NCBI GenBank assembly: GCA_964036315.1
Contig: OZ038480.1
Coordinates: forward strand, 13,985,805 to 14,049,804
Direction: 5' to 3'
Source: Acanthosepion esculentum
Lineage: Eukaryota; Mollusca; Cephalopoda; Sepiida; Sepiidae
Length of the DNA: 64,000 nucleotides
Position numbers and translations under genes: made by a program. This document shows, one piece after another, positions 53,628-64,000 of the stretch (its first letter is position 1; each line of letters begins with the position of its first letter). The notes beneath the pieces are model-generated. The model was given only the letters and a program-made list of their open reading frames with translations, was not told where the DNA came from and did not search any database.

Positions 53628-54250
53628 GAATATATATTTAGATCATATGTGTAGATTACACATGTTTATACGTATACATCCCTTACACATATAAATATGA
53701 ACCCCACATATGAATATATGTGTATAAAAAAATATAATGCATGTGCGTGTGTGTGTGTGCGTGCGCGCGTGTTTGTTTAATCGAGGCTACATCAATAAAT
53801 GCGTAGCGTGACAAGACGTTATGAGGTGAATTTTAAACGGAAAGTTTCACTGTATAATGATATCTCGATGGGATTAGTATTGAAATTGAGAAGAGAGGAG
53901 ATTATGTTCAGAAATAACCAATTGACTGTAGCATTTTCTCGTATTTCTGAAACTTCTTGAAGCGTGAGCGACTGCTTTCACTGTACCGTCTTCGGATTTA
54001 TGACCTCTTCCCGCTCTTATGCCGTATTCGCTCGCGTCCCACGCTATTATTATCTGTCACTTTGCGTCGTAATGCGTCAGCGATAACTCTGAAATTATCA
54101 GTTATTAATTCCTTCAAAAGCTTTTTGACATTCTACCGACCAATTCCATTTCGTATCCTTCTTTATTAAATCATTCAGAGGTGCTCGCAATTTTTACATC
54201 TCTGACACATAAATATTATAATAATTCGATAACCCGAGAAATTTTTGTAG
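53312..54250. other. Non-coding interval with a TA array
   Basis: (TA)n at 53550-53623 and a GTGTGCGTGCGCGCG tract near 53750. ORF 53957-54169 has no domain. Confidence 0.5.
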
Positions 54251-54251
54251 G

Positions 54252-54850
54252 GTTAGCAAATTTCAGTATCTGTCTATATTTCTGAGTTGAGGTATTTACA
54301 TTATTCGGACTATTGTCCTCATCTTTGTGGCCATGTTTATCACAACTAGCTGCGGCCTTCTTCAAGTGGTTGGAATGTCGAATATTCTCCTGAGCCGACC
54401 AAGCATAGAAATGACTACAATATGGGAACCAGTAATAAGGAGTGCCAGAGAAAAGCAATAATAACAACAAAAATTGCAATATGAGCTCTGGTTAAAAATG
54501 AATGCTGAAAACATTAGGTATATAATACCCAAAAATTCATAGCCAAGGAAACATGGCACAGTGGATAAAGGCGTTAGTTAGATCCAGTGACAGACCCCAA
54601 GAGTGTGAGTTCAATACCTGGTTAAGGCATTGGAGAACTTTCAGAGTGGAATTAACAGGAGATAACTGATAACTGACATCCATTAGACGTGGAACTAGAA
54701 CAGTCTACCCTAGTGAGCAAAACAAAGGGTTCAGTTCGACATTCCAAACACGTGAAGAAGGCCGGAGCGTACAACGGCTAAAACGTTGTGATAAACATGA
54801 CGACGAAGATGAGGACAATAGTGCGAATAATGTAAATAGTTAGGAAATTT
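54252..54850. mobile_element. Head-to-head SINE composite (subfamily B) with D domain, copy 6 (inverted insertion)
   Basis: Reverse SINE 3' third with complete tail (54264-54380), then the D domain in forward sense (54381-54545), then a forward SINE (54546-54838) lacking its tail. The 12-bp duplication GTTAG(C/G)AAATTT sits at 54252-54263 and 54839-54850 (one mismatch). The intact tail is on the left, so the insertion is opposite to copies 1, 2 and 5. Confidence 0.85.
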
Positions 54851-54959
54851 GTTGTTGAAGTCCTGTCTTCAATGGCACTTGCTCGAGCGGGATCTGGTTT
54901 TCTTTTTTGTCGATTATCTGACATAAATATATAATCTTGTCCAAAAAGAACTGCCATTT

Positions 54960-57346
54960 CTATTCACTGAATTTGAAACAGTAATCATGTTGTCTCTGAA
55001 ATATTTTCTGAATCAGTTTTACATGTTGTATTTTTGTAGCACTCTTAATAAGTATATACTCTATACAAGCGACTACACCGTTTAGTCCAGCCAACAGTGG
55101 AAAATATTTGCAGTCGTTCAACCCAATTGAAAAATTTGCACATAAACGCATCTTATTATTTTTATTTCTAATTTAAACCGATGGCGTGGCCCATTCTGAA
55201 TAATCCACGTTTTATAACTTGTTCGGTGTTCATAAACTCCAAGGCAGCAAAGGAAATCTTTCTTTTAGGCTCAAACACTGATACCACATTTTCTTTTAAT
55301 TTAAAAACTGCCTTTGACTTCGTACATTTCTCAACTCTGAGAAAATAGTCGTGATTTTTTTTTTTTAGTTTACTCAATGATTTTCAGCTGTAATCTTTTT
55401 TCTTTGACGGACAATCAATTTTTCCACAGAATTAATTAATCGACCAATTCCATAGTTCAAATAATTCTAGCCAATCGACGTCTAGTAAATACGAATTGAA
55501 TTATTTCTTAATACGTAGACATCTGTTGTTTTAGTTTTATCCGTAAGGGCAATGTTACAAGTGATTTTCCCAAGAAAAACTAATTTCTTGTCTGATATTC
55601 TTCTTGCAATTTTGTCAGTTTTTCTCAAGTTAGTTTTGACAATTCTGTTCCAAGTTTGTTCTTCAATAATTGTAATATCGCTAACAGTGTCCATTTAAAA
55701 TCTCACCGTAGAGTTATTCATTTTTATTCCAGTTTTTATCTGGTAGCACTACAATCAGCAAATTCATTTGTGTATTTTTTTTCTTTTAGAGTTGCAATAG
55801 ATTCGTTTTTTTACCTGTTTTTCTCCACTTAAAACATTTTTTAGTTTTAAGTGGGCATTCCTTTCTGAAATGAAGTATATCACAACCATAGCAAGCGTTA
55901 AGTTTTGCAGTATTTTTATTCCGGATATTTTTGTTCTTGATACTACTGTATTTTTCCTAACCTTCTGCCGTGCCATTATGCCTGATTTTCGCTGTATCTT
56001 GCCTTAAATTGACAATTTTTGGCACTCTTCTGCAACCGTCTGTATCGTTGACTTTGAATCCGGTTCAAGTTTTGTAAGTATTCAAGAGCATATTTCTGCA
56101 TCGTTACTTGATGTTAGACCTTTAACGAATATTAGACATTTAAATCTGTTTGAAGGATAATTCGTCCATTTTAACACTAGGATGCCCAGCTCCTTTGATA
56201 TATATAAAATTGCCAAGGTGTGGTTTTCGACACCTTATGATTGTTTTTTAATATTTCGCATGAAAAATAATCATATATGGTTAATGAAATTACTCATATG
56301 TTTGCAATACATAGTTTATTAAAGAATATTACTATTACACAACATTAGACATCATTTTGAAGTAGGCTATAACATTCTTTCTACAATCCTGTAGGACCAA
56401 CTATTTAGCAATATCTTAGATTCCACAATCTTTACATGTTACTAAGAGTACCCTAGTTACATCTTTTGCACATTTGCCGTGTTATGATATTATTTCAATG
56501 CATTTACCCTATAAATAGCCTAGGTGTCAAAAACGACACCTCGGACATTCAAGGTAAAACCTCAAATATCAGCTATTCCACTCAATATTTTTTAAAGAAT
56601 TAAGTCTGTTAAGCATCTTTGCTAAAATTAAATAATTGTCCATAAGCCTCAGCATCGAACCAAAACTAGTTATTCCATAGTAATTTGTTGAAAATTTGAA
56701 GGTGTCGAAAACGACATCTCGGCCATCCTAGTGTTAAGTTTCTCACGCTCACGGTTGAATTTATCGTCTTATTTAACAAAATCTTCACTTTCGTCCTTAC
56801 TAAGATTCATGCACTGCCAACGTATATAAAAAATGAGTTCTTTTCACTAAAGCCTTTCGATAATATCGAGACTGTTTCATTAAATGACACTTTTTCTGGA
56901 ATATTCGGTAAAATGAAATCCGGATATTTTTCATTTTCAGCGGGGCACAATTTTTTGTAACACAAGACGTACCTTCTTTTCATATACCCATCCTTGATGT
57001 TCTCTGAAAATGGCCTCGTACCTTCTGAAGTACGATACGAATCTAATTTTTTCTTCAGGGACGTAAAGAAATTCACTAATTGAGTTAGCGACTGAGTCCG
57101 GCGAAAACGAAATTAACGCATTGTCTGTTCCTTGCTTTTCCAGGATTACTTGTATCTGTTCTTTTCTTCCAGCTGTACCAGGGCGACAGGTCTGATTTTA
57201 ACAGACGTCTCTTTGTCTCTGCTCGTAATGTCTACAAGTGTGTCCTCGGTGAATCGAAGTTGCTGTTTGCTGATAGAATTAAATAACATATAGCCTTTCA
57301 TAAGTTTGGTTCCAGAGATTATTGGCGGCCTTGAAAAGTGTTCCAA
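54960..57346 (-). pseudogene. Ty3/gypsy-type LTR retroelement relic (gag to start of RT)
   Basis: Minus-strand order: gag-like ORFs (57346-57146, 57076-56807), a CCHC-like knuckle C-x2-C-x3-H-x4-C near 55890, and an aspartic protease with DTVSDITIIEEQTW at 55694 (the catalytic DTG is changed to DTV). A connecting FEPKRKISFAALEF block (55270) and an early RT block (CANFSIGLND, 55140) follow. RNase H, integrase and LTRs are not seen. The FRPKR.V..AAL phrase suggests a Mag/K02A2.6-type lineage (inference). A TTAA element interrupts gag. Dead. Confidence 0.75.
56175..56733. mobile_element. piggyBac-type TTAA element, 559 bp, inside gag
   Basis: TTAA at both ends (56171-56174, 56734-56737) with inverted termini CACTAGGATG / CATCCTAGTG. 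Internally a GGTGTCGAAAACGACA-type palindromic phrase occurs three times (about 56216, 56527, 56701). No ORF. This is a different family from the 11.2-11.8 kb MITEs. Confidence 0.8.
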
Positions 57347-57379
57347 ACAACAGCAAATCCTCAGTCTCTCCTCTTTTCA

Positions 57380-57755
57380 ATTAACTGTAAGTTAATCTGG
57401 AGTACCCATGCCTGATCCTCACTAGAACGAAGGGTCTACTGAGTGATATGTGAATAGCCCCATCACTGGTTTCAGACACCATTTCTAAATTAGACTCCCA
57501 TAAGGTAAGCAGATTTGACGGGATTCCAGTCGTTGTCATAAAGCAATGTGCTCCTGGGGTGGCTCCAGTTATCTCCAAACTCTACAACAACTGCCTATCA
57601 GCTTCCTGCTTTGCAGCTCGTTGAAAAACCTTCTTTGTAATCCCTGTTTTGAAGAACCGTGGAGAATCCTCTGACCCCTCAAATTATTGTCCCATTATTC
57701 TCTTACCGCGTTTTGGCAATGTATTCGAGGAGTTTTTCAGTATCTTGGTGTAATA
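57380..57755 (+). pseudogene. CR1/jockey-like LINE, pre-RT and RT N-terminus
   Basis: Encodes DSHKVSRFDGIPVVVIKQCA (57492), SKLYNNCLSASCF, a FVIPVLKNRGESSDPSNY segment (57630) and LPRFGNVFEEFF. This matches the SHKA.G.DGIP...K.......ASCFP..WK...V.PVFK..G....NYRPISLLP....FE path. Frame broken at one or two places. Confidence 0.7.
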
Positions 57756-58015
57756 TTGAGCCAGCCAAAATGAGCTGACTCATTTTATAGTTCACCAATA
57801 GAAGAGTTAACCAATCAGAAGGCTCAAAATATTCACGTGTATAAAGGAGGCCATGTTTTTTTTTCCGGAATATTCACTGCCAGCCTTTGATATCGAAGAC
57901 TGAAGAATTACGGAACAGCTGCTGCTGCTATTGGCGATATAGTCAGATCCAGTAGAGTGTCTGACTCCTGAGTGTTAATCTTTAACGTTGTTTCATTGAA
58001 CAGACTATCAATAAG
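57755..58015 (+). promoter_or_regulatory. Promoter-like segment (possible solo LTR or 5' end)
   Basis: Two CCAAT-like boxes (57795-57799 and 57811-57818, the second CCAATCAG) precede TATAAAGG at 57840-57847, an arrangement typical of RNA polymerase II promoters. No coding sequence follows directly. TG...CA limits (about 57751-58003) can be drawn, but no target duplication supports a solo LTR. Confidence 0.3.
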
Positions 58016-58019
58016 GCCA

Positions 58020-58190
58020 AACAATTTTCATCATACACCCCGAAAATAGATTCATATTACTGCACACCTGCATGTGACCTAATCTGAAGATAAATATAAA
58101 TCGATTACACCCTATCACTCCAGTGGGTATAAAAGTGACCGTATGATGAAAGAAAGGAAACTAAAGCCGTTGTTTCAATTCAATCGACTG
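58020..58190. repeat. Tc1-end repeat shared with 18.37-18.55 kb
   Basis: CATCATACACCCCGAAAATA, AATCGATTACACCCTATCAC and TCCAGTGGGT occur in the same order as next to the internally deleted Tc1. The likeness continues past the presumed terminus into GTATGATGAAAGAA.GGAAAC. Confidence 0.75.
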
Positions 58191-58490
58191 GCATATAGGT
58201 CCCACCCTTTTACTGTTGAAATAACTAAATGCAACCGTCACTTCTACTCCTACAGTTTCTTTTCTCGCACTTCCCACCTGTGGAACTCCCTTCCGTTTAT
58301 TTTTTCCATGATAACTACAATCTTCAAAAATTTAAATCCAACATCAATCACCATCTTCTGTCTTCTTGAATCCCATCCATCTTTTGTCTTTTCCTCAATC
58401 CTCCCTGTTCTCAGTCTCTTCTCCCCTCATTTTCACTTCCTCGTATACTAGTGGCATTGCTTGCGTGGGGTGAAATGATTAAAACTAAAA
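58170..58490 (+). pseudogene. CR1/jockey-like LINE 3' end
   Basis: AYRSHPFTVEITKCNRHFYS, then FFSRTSHLWNSLPF and IFKNLNPTSITIFC (58188-58370), then the 3' untranslated tail ending GGGGTGAAATGATTAAAA. This is the best preserved copy of the LINE C-terminus in the window; one frame is open over 102 codons. Confidence 0.8.
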
Positions 58491-59412
58491 TCAGATTGAT
58501 GAAAGTGACAAGTCATCGTGACCGAGATTTTGAGCGCAGTGCCTTTGTTTACATTGTTGATTAGGTCATATGGTGCGCTCAGTCTCCCAGAAACTGTAAC
58601 TAATGTCTGCTCCGTAAAGTTGTAGTCTAAAAAACCACAGGCTGGCTATCTGAGTGTTGAAGAAACGCGGATGTGACTGAGCAGGCGTTTGCAAAAGGGA
58701 TTAGGTAATTACCCTAGCAAATGGATATACACGAAACGAGCTCCTAATTATTGAATTGTTTATAAACAAATTTTTGCAGAAGAAAAAATAACTTCACTGT
58801 TTCTTGCTATTAAGATCGAACTAAAATTCATCTAACTTTTTAAATATCTCATTTTACAAAAATAGCAAGAATTAACAAAAATGTATCTTCTGTTCCTCTT
58901 TATCAAGAAATTTCACAGCTGAATTATTTTTTCGATTTTCAAATTTAGTTTAATTTGCAACAAGTCCAAAGCAATACTTTCATACGAACATGACTTCTCA
59001 ATGATCAGCCGTAAATTGTTCCGATGAAAAACAACAGGATAGATATTTTGGCTTGACAAATGCATTATGAAAATGTTTTTGTTTTTCTTACAAAACAAAA
59101 TTTATTAGAATTTTAAAAGATGGCGTCTTTTTTTCTGACCCATCGTTTGGGGCCGTGCGGATTTAGGCTTTACACTTTAGGAAGAACATTAATAAAAAAA
59201 AAATTATTAAATCTTTTCGACCTTTCGTACAGATTCTTAAAAAAAAGATATTTTAAAGAAACAGGAGTAAAAGTGTTCAAGCGATAAAGAAATGAAATGA
59301 TAGAAGCGCCATCTTCAGGCCGAGGTGGGAACGAAAGAAGCTAATCATGTCTGACTCTTTATCGCATGTCTGCTCCCCCTGCTTCAGAGGTATTATTCAG
59401 ATTTTTCCTATC

Positions 59413-59451
<39 letters not shown>

Positions 59452-60055
59452 GTGGGTGGATAGACGCGTGTGTGTGTTTTGGCAAGGTGTAAGTAATACG
59501 CATTTATCTCAACGCCGCTGGGATAAGGATATTATCGATTCCAAATGTTTTAATAGGTACTGTGCAACAGTTTTAGCGTTAGTGGCCCTTATCGCCTCCT
59601 TTACCGGATAAGAAGCATACGTCGATGGAACGTCTACAAAACTATTTTGTATACTTTCTGCTTTATTACATCAACAGCCAGTTTGCCAAAGTAGCCTGTT
59701 TTATCTATGAAGGTAAAAAGAAAAATGTATTTGGTTGAGGCAAAAATTTCCGGCGCCATTTTGGAACCACGTGAAAGCGCTTTAGAATTTTCCTCAGCTC
59801 CTTATGGATTATTCAATGAGCCCAACATGTATCCAGCGTTTTTTTTTGTTTGTTTGTTTTTTTCCTTTTATGTTCCGTGTTCCTTCGGGATATAGGCAAA
59901 CATAGCTCTCCACAACTTCTTACCGTTTGTAGATCTGAGAATATCTGTCTCTTTATAATCTTTAATATTTCTCTTCTGACAGTTATTTTAGACGTTCTTG
60001 TTTAGGTAAATTGCTCGATGTTTCCATCTAACTCACTTAACGTCCTTTGGATCTC
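58491..60055. other. Mostly non-coding, with a short shared repeat and a TA tract
   Basis: At about 59152-59230 lies an about 80-bp unit (GGGGCCGTGCGGATTTAGGC...) that recurs inside a SINE at 60992. (TA)n at 59418-59450. No gene recognised. Confidence 0.5.
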
Positions 60056-60059
60056 CAAG

Positions 60060-60420
60060 CCATCTTTCTTTTTTTGTGTTCCGGAAATTTAAATTGCCTC
60101 TTTCTGATTCTGGATAAAAGTCTTTTTTATTCCTAATTTCCTTAAAACTTTCTTGTTAACCGCATATTCCGTCAATAGCATTCACGACATCTCCCTGCAG
60201 AAAAATCCCTCACATCTCTACTTCATCTGTGCAGAAATCGTCTAGCATTCATTGCCATTAAAGAGCATTGATATTAAATTGCAGTTCAGGAATCATTACT
60301 TTGCTTCTAACAGACTCTTTCCGTTTCTTAATATTTTTAGTTTTTGGACGGTATTTTTTACTATTCAAATTCATCTTCGGATTTCAGTGTCACAGTTTGC
60401 GTCGTCTGTTTTAACAGGTC
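60060..60420 (-). pseudogene. RTE-type LINE C-terminal fragment
   Basis: Minus strand: MLFNGNECWTIS near 60260 (compare LLYGCE.WTI), then a VNKKVLRKLGIKKTF stretch (60150; compare NEEVLRK.G.KRTLL). Several stops. Oriented opposite to the SINE that follows. Confidence 0.5.
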
Positions 60421-60699
60421 GCGGATAATTATTTTTTTTTATAATTGCTTGATTTGAACTTCCCCAATGTGTAGCTTTCATCTTGTTCAGTCCCTTTTGC
60501 TAATGACCATACTGTAGTTCGGTTCTCGTTTAAATACGCCTTTTTCTTTTTGGATAAATACATTGAAATATTAGTCCAGAAAAGCCTTCAAGATCTCAAT
60601 ATAAACCGAATCTCCAGCGGAGGGGAGGAGTTGTTCTCCGTTTTTGGTAAGTTTCAAAAGGAAACTTTATTAGAGACAACAGAAAACTGGAAACAAATA

Positions 60700-61105
60700 A
60701 TAAACTGGATAAAGACGTTGATTAGATCCAGTGACTGGACCCAAAGTGTTGTGAGTTCAGTACCAGGCCACAGAATTGTTGAACCAAAACTAGGAGAGAT
60801 GAGTTAAAGGGTAATAACTGAGACATGCGGAAGAGGCATGGCACGCGAAACTAGAACAATCTACTCCGGTGGACAAAATAAAGGGTTCGATTCGAAATGC
60901 CAGTCACCTGAAGAAGGCTGGAGCGGACAACGACCGAAACGTTGTGAATATGGCAATGAAGATGAGGATAACAGTCCGAATAATGTAAATAATGGGGCCG
61001 TGCAGATTTAGGCCTTACACTTTAGGAAGAACATTAATAAAAAAAAACATTAAATCATTTCGACCTTTCGTGATACCTCATTTCAGAGATATAGACAGAA
61101 ATAGA
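60700..61105 (+). mobile_element. tRNA-derived SINE, subfamily A, interrupted
   Basis: Head at 60702-60765 (GGATAAAGACGTTGATTAGA, GAGTTCAGTACC), subfamily A body, and CTGAAGA - stem - GAAAC near 60907-60943. At 60991 the body is interrupted by an 80-bp unit, and at 61072 the tail ATACCTCATTTCAGAGATAT resumes. The short unit is therefore a younger insertion or a replacement of about 12 bases. Confidence 0.75.
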
Positions 61106-61119
61106 AATTTGCGTATATA

Positions 61120-61500
61120 CATTTTTCATCATTTCACCCCAAGCAAGGCGATAAAACCTCTAAGACGCAAGATGAGAGTGAAGGAAATTTGAGAAAACGT
61201 TACTGAAAGAGTACGAACAATAGAAGAAGAGGAATTAAGAAAATAGAATATAACGATTGACATTGTGTTTAAATGTTTGAAGATCGTAGTTGATAGGAAA
61301 GTCCTAAGTGCGTTTCAAAGACGAAAAGTGCGACAGAATAAAGTATTACAATAAAACTTATGGTTACATCTCGCAATTTCACGAGTAAAATAATGGGACC
61401 TATCTGGCAATCTAGTACTGCACTTAAATTCATGAAGTTGGGGTACCAAAGGGGAAAGCTCAGCAGTACAATTGAGGGCTGGTTAAACAAGAGTAGCGAA
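61120..61500 (-). pseudogene. CR1/jockey-like LINE 3' end
   Basis: Starts (minus) at the conserved AATTTAAGTGCAGTACTAGA region near 61435 and ends at the GGGGTGAAATGATGAAAA terminus (61122-61140). Heavily decayed. Confidence 0.55.
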
Positions 61501-61849
61501 GTGAATTAATAGTTTGTTAGACTTTTGTTTCGTACAAGTGAGAAACAAGTGTCCACTGCAATTTTTTTTCATTATTTGAGCCAAGATGATTTGATACACA
61601 TTGGAAGTAGGATGGTGAGAAAATGTAAGACTGAAAAACAGAACAGAAAGACGTAGAAAGTTCAGAAGGATATATACAAGAGAGGAAATAATTAAGTGTA
61701 TGATGTTCGTGGACTGAAGTGGTCTTTGTCGCTGAATTCCATTGAACAGACAATGCTAAGACAGCCACTTCCCGTATATCACAATTATAGCTGAGCTTTT
61801 AATTTGACTTTTTTATATTAACTATTCATCTCCCGCCTAAAATAACATG

Positions 61850-62215
61850 GCGGTAGTATTGTTTTAATCATTTCATTCCAATGAAGACGATAATGCCACT
61901 AAGACGAATGGAGGGGTGTACTGAGTGAGAGAGTATATGAAGCGAAAGTACAGGTTTAAAAAAGACATGACGACGGTTGAAGCTGCATTTAAAGTTTTGA
62001 AGATCATAGCTGAGAGGAAAGTAATAGGCCACAAGAGATTTCCACAAGTGAGATGTGCGGGAGAGGAAAGTATTAGAATAGAACTTACCGTTATATCTAG
62101 CAATTTCATCAGTAAAATAATGAGACCTAACTACCAATCTAGTACTATGCTTAGATTTATGAAAGGTGGGATTCAGCTGAGTACGGTGGCGTAGGTTATC
62201 CCAGTTCAACTATAT
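61850..62215 (-). pseudogene. CR1/jockey-like LINE 3' end
   Basis: Minus-strand ORF 62209-61868 encodes VVRSHYFTDEIARYNGKFYS, then FLSRTSHLWKSLVAYYFPLS and LQNFKCSFNRRHVF, followed by the standard 3' tail GAATGAAATGATTAAAAC. It shows clear homology to the 58.2 kb copy with moderate divergence. Confidence 0.75.
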
Positions 62216-62790
62216 CAATTTCTACTGGGTCTGCAAATGATGACGCAAAATCTGGCGTTACCCTGTTGGAAGAACGTACCCATCTGATTGCACAGTTATT
62301 TAAATAAACACCAGGATCAAATGCTTCTGTGGACGTTTGATCATGCATCGGGTAAACTAATTCCGGAGAAATATTTAGCCTAATTATACAAAATTGAACG
62401 TGGGTCTAATGTACATGCCTCATGATGGAAGCACGATGATTCCCCTACCTTATTAAAAATTGTACGTGTCTACCCCTCGGCTAACAAATCGATGCTCACA
62501 ACTTCATATCATACTTGTGGTTTTCCGGGCCGAAGATTGTTCAATATATTAATTATACTTCATTGCCGTTAAAATTACGGGATGGTATCAAAACTCATAG
62601 AGACAGGTAACAACACGCTTCTCAAGTAGTGCGATAGTCAGCACTAAGCTCCTCCCTCAGGCACTAAACTCAGAGTCTAGTTTCGAATTGTAGGTGTCCG
62701 TCTTTGCTTTATCACGATTTAATTGTACAACCGTTAGCGAAATGTGTCCGAATACATGAGAAAAACCGAAGAAAACTAGATAGTAAATTT
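62216..62790. other. Non-coding interval, nothing recognised
   Basis: No repeat family or domain recognised. Confidence 0.45.
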
Positions 62791-62791
62791 A

Positions 62792-62815
62792 TCTGCATAT
62801 ATAAAAGTCAGGCTG

Positions 62816-62899
<84 letters not shown>

Positions 62900-63597
62900 C
62901 GAATGCACGGCCGCAATTTTCGACGGATTTGCACCAAAGTTTACATGCACATGCTCCAAGTTAGCGAAAACCGACTTTGCATTTCCCAACTCCCATCGAT
63001 AGTGGAAATAATCGATTTTAGTTTTTATGTAGTTTGCGGCCATTTTCTACTGGCCAGAGTGAGAGCCTATAGCTGGCTGCCACGAATAGGCAGGAAGATT
63101 CTATTGGCCAGCGTGAGAGCCAACAGCTGACTGACACGAATGTTAACTAGCATGCTAGCATGCAAAAAACATCGATAGCTGCATTCGTCACAAGTAGGAA
63201 AAATGTTAATCTGCATGGCACTTTACTCCAATTGGCTCATTCGCTTGCTTAAACTCAACGTTGATTCTGATTCCACAGAACTGTTTAAGGTGTGAAAAAG
63301 TATTTGTTGTTAACATTTTTTTTCATTCCGTTTTTCCAGTTACGAGTGCTTTTTTTAAAGCTGATCGTTTTGTGTTCATTTTGTTTAGTTCTTTTTTTGT
63401 AACAGATTTAATGTTTAGTATAGAGCTTAGAAAAAATTCGCATTGTGAGATAGGCAAGAAGTAAGGGATGTAGCAACATCAGCATGGCAAAGGGCACTCC
63501 TTTAAAGGCAAGGAAGGGCAAAAATATTTTGAGTTAAGTGATAGTGATTGCTGTATGAGTCGTACGATTTTTGAATCAAGCACGGCCATGCTGCTAG
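62792..63597 (+). mobile_element. Candidate non-autonomous Helitron
   Basis: Starts A|TCTGCATATATAAAAGTCAG and ends with a short hairpin (AGCACGGCCATGCT, 63579-63592) followed by GCTAG|T. This fits the Helitron pattern: 5' TC, 3' hairpin then CTRR, insertion between A and T. A (TG)n of about 80 bp (62818-62897) lies just inside the 5' end, and a TTGGCCAG.GTGAGAGCC unit is duplicated internally. No Rep/helicase is encoded. Confidence 0.5.
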
Positions 63598-64000
63598 TTT
63601 TAATATATTATTTTGAGTATCTGCGAACGCTCAAAGAATTTCATAAACAAAGCTTATTCGCTTTACACTATTTCAGCATTTGGGAAGTTTTCGCATGAGC
63701 CGAGTTTCGGATAACGGGGGAAACTATTCATTTGAAATTTCTAGAACGCATAAAAATAAAAGAATGATTAATTTTGGAAAATCCAAGCTTCACTTGACGT
63801 TTATGTTTGTCTGGTTTGATTGCGACAGAGTTTTATTTGAAGTTATCTGAAAAGGCCGGTTGATGTTAATAAAGTCGGAGCAAACTAACAGTTTAAAGGC
63901 AACATTTAGGAAGAAATTTAATCGCTGGTACCAGATGTGTTACTCGCCGTTATTCAAAAGATCATGAAAAGAGTTCCTGGGTGAGAAATGGAAAATAGAA
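63598..64000. other. Non-coding end of window
   Basis: No gene or repeat recognised. Confidence 0.5.

Noticed and set aside
55168..57346. Intact retroviral-type gag-pol
   Set aside because: Frames are broken, the protease DTG is altered, and RNase H, integrase and LTRs are not visible.
57755..58003. Solo LTR of the adjacent gypsy relic
   Set aside because: CCAAT and TATA boxes are present, but the strand is opposite to the relic and no target duplication or second LTR was found.

Overview
This is eukaryotic, AT-rich, intron-scale or intergenic DNA from an invertebrate with a very repeat-rich genome. The mix of many non-LTR retroposon fragments, Tc1/mariner and piggyBac relics, Penelope-like elements, tRNA- and 5S-derived SINEs and dozens of long TA, GATA, ATT and GA/CT microsatellites suggests a mollusc, possibly an octopod cephalopod. 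That assignment is inference; nothing in the window proves it. I found no bacterial-style operon and no host protein-coding gene I can defend. Almost every long ORF is either a translated microsatellite or a decayed transposon.

Layout. 1-1.2 kb: tandem 3' ends of a LINE with a PD-D-type endonuclease tail, each close to an (ATT)n or (CT)n tract. 1.3-3.2 kb: decayed CR1/jockey-like LINE interrupted by a tRNA-derived SINE with a tripled 3' part. 4.8-5.4 kb: reverse copy of a VNTR retroposon. 5.8-8.8 kb: Tc1/mariner relics and a perfect palindrome in TA tracts. 9.5-10.9 kb: 5S-derived SINE and Penelope-like GIY-YIG remnant. 10.9-12.1 kb: LINE carrying two piggyBac-type MITEs and a Tc1 fragment. 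13.2-14.8 kb: a complete but dead Tc1 element with long inverted repeats. 14.85-16 kb: LINE reverse transcriptase. 17-18.5 kb: GATA array and an internally deleted Tc1. 18.8-26.1 kb: more LINE 3' ends, a VNTR retroposon nested in another LINE, an inverted SINE dimer and a 0.6 kb CAT/CGT array. 26-27 kb: inverted SINE composite inside a LINE. 28.1-29.4 kb: polypurine tract. 30.5-34.9 kb: SINE, foldback element, Penelope 3' end with a hammerhead-like fold, mariner MITE and inverted SINE with amplified tail. 35.4-42.2 kb: 5S-SINE, nested LINEs, 42-bp minisatellite, dead Tc1-like element and LINE with SINE composite. 42.2-44.6 kb: AT-rich and repeat-poor. 44.7-48.5 kb: expanded minisatellite, two transposase relics and a SINE. 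49.6-50.1 and 54.3-54.9 kb: inverted SINE composites. 51.4-53.1 kb: polypyrimidine tract. 55-57.4 kb: Ty3/gypsy relic with a piggyBac MITE in gag. 57.4-62.2 kb: LINE and SINE fragments. 62.8-63.6 kb: candidate non-autonomous Helitron.

The most unusual structure is a SINE family whose insertions are repeatedly head-to-head palindromes. At four loci the whole palindrome is bracketed by a target-site duplication, with one intact tail end and one truncated end, which argues that an RNA able to fold into a long hairpin is itself the mobile unit. Two other strong signals are a near-canonical hammerhead ribozyme downstream of a Penelope-like GIY-YIG relic (33.67 kb), and a non-autonomous retroposon with two internal VNTRs, ending in (AAACC)n and flanked by direct repeats (21.5-22.2 kb).
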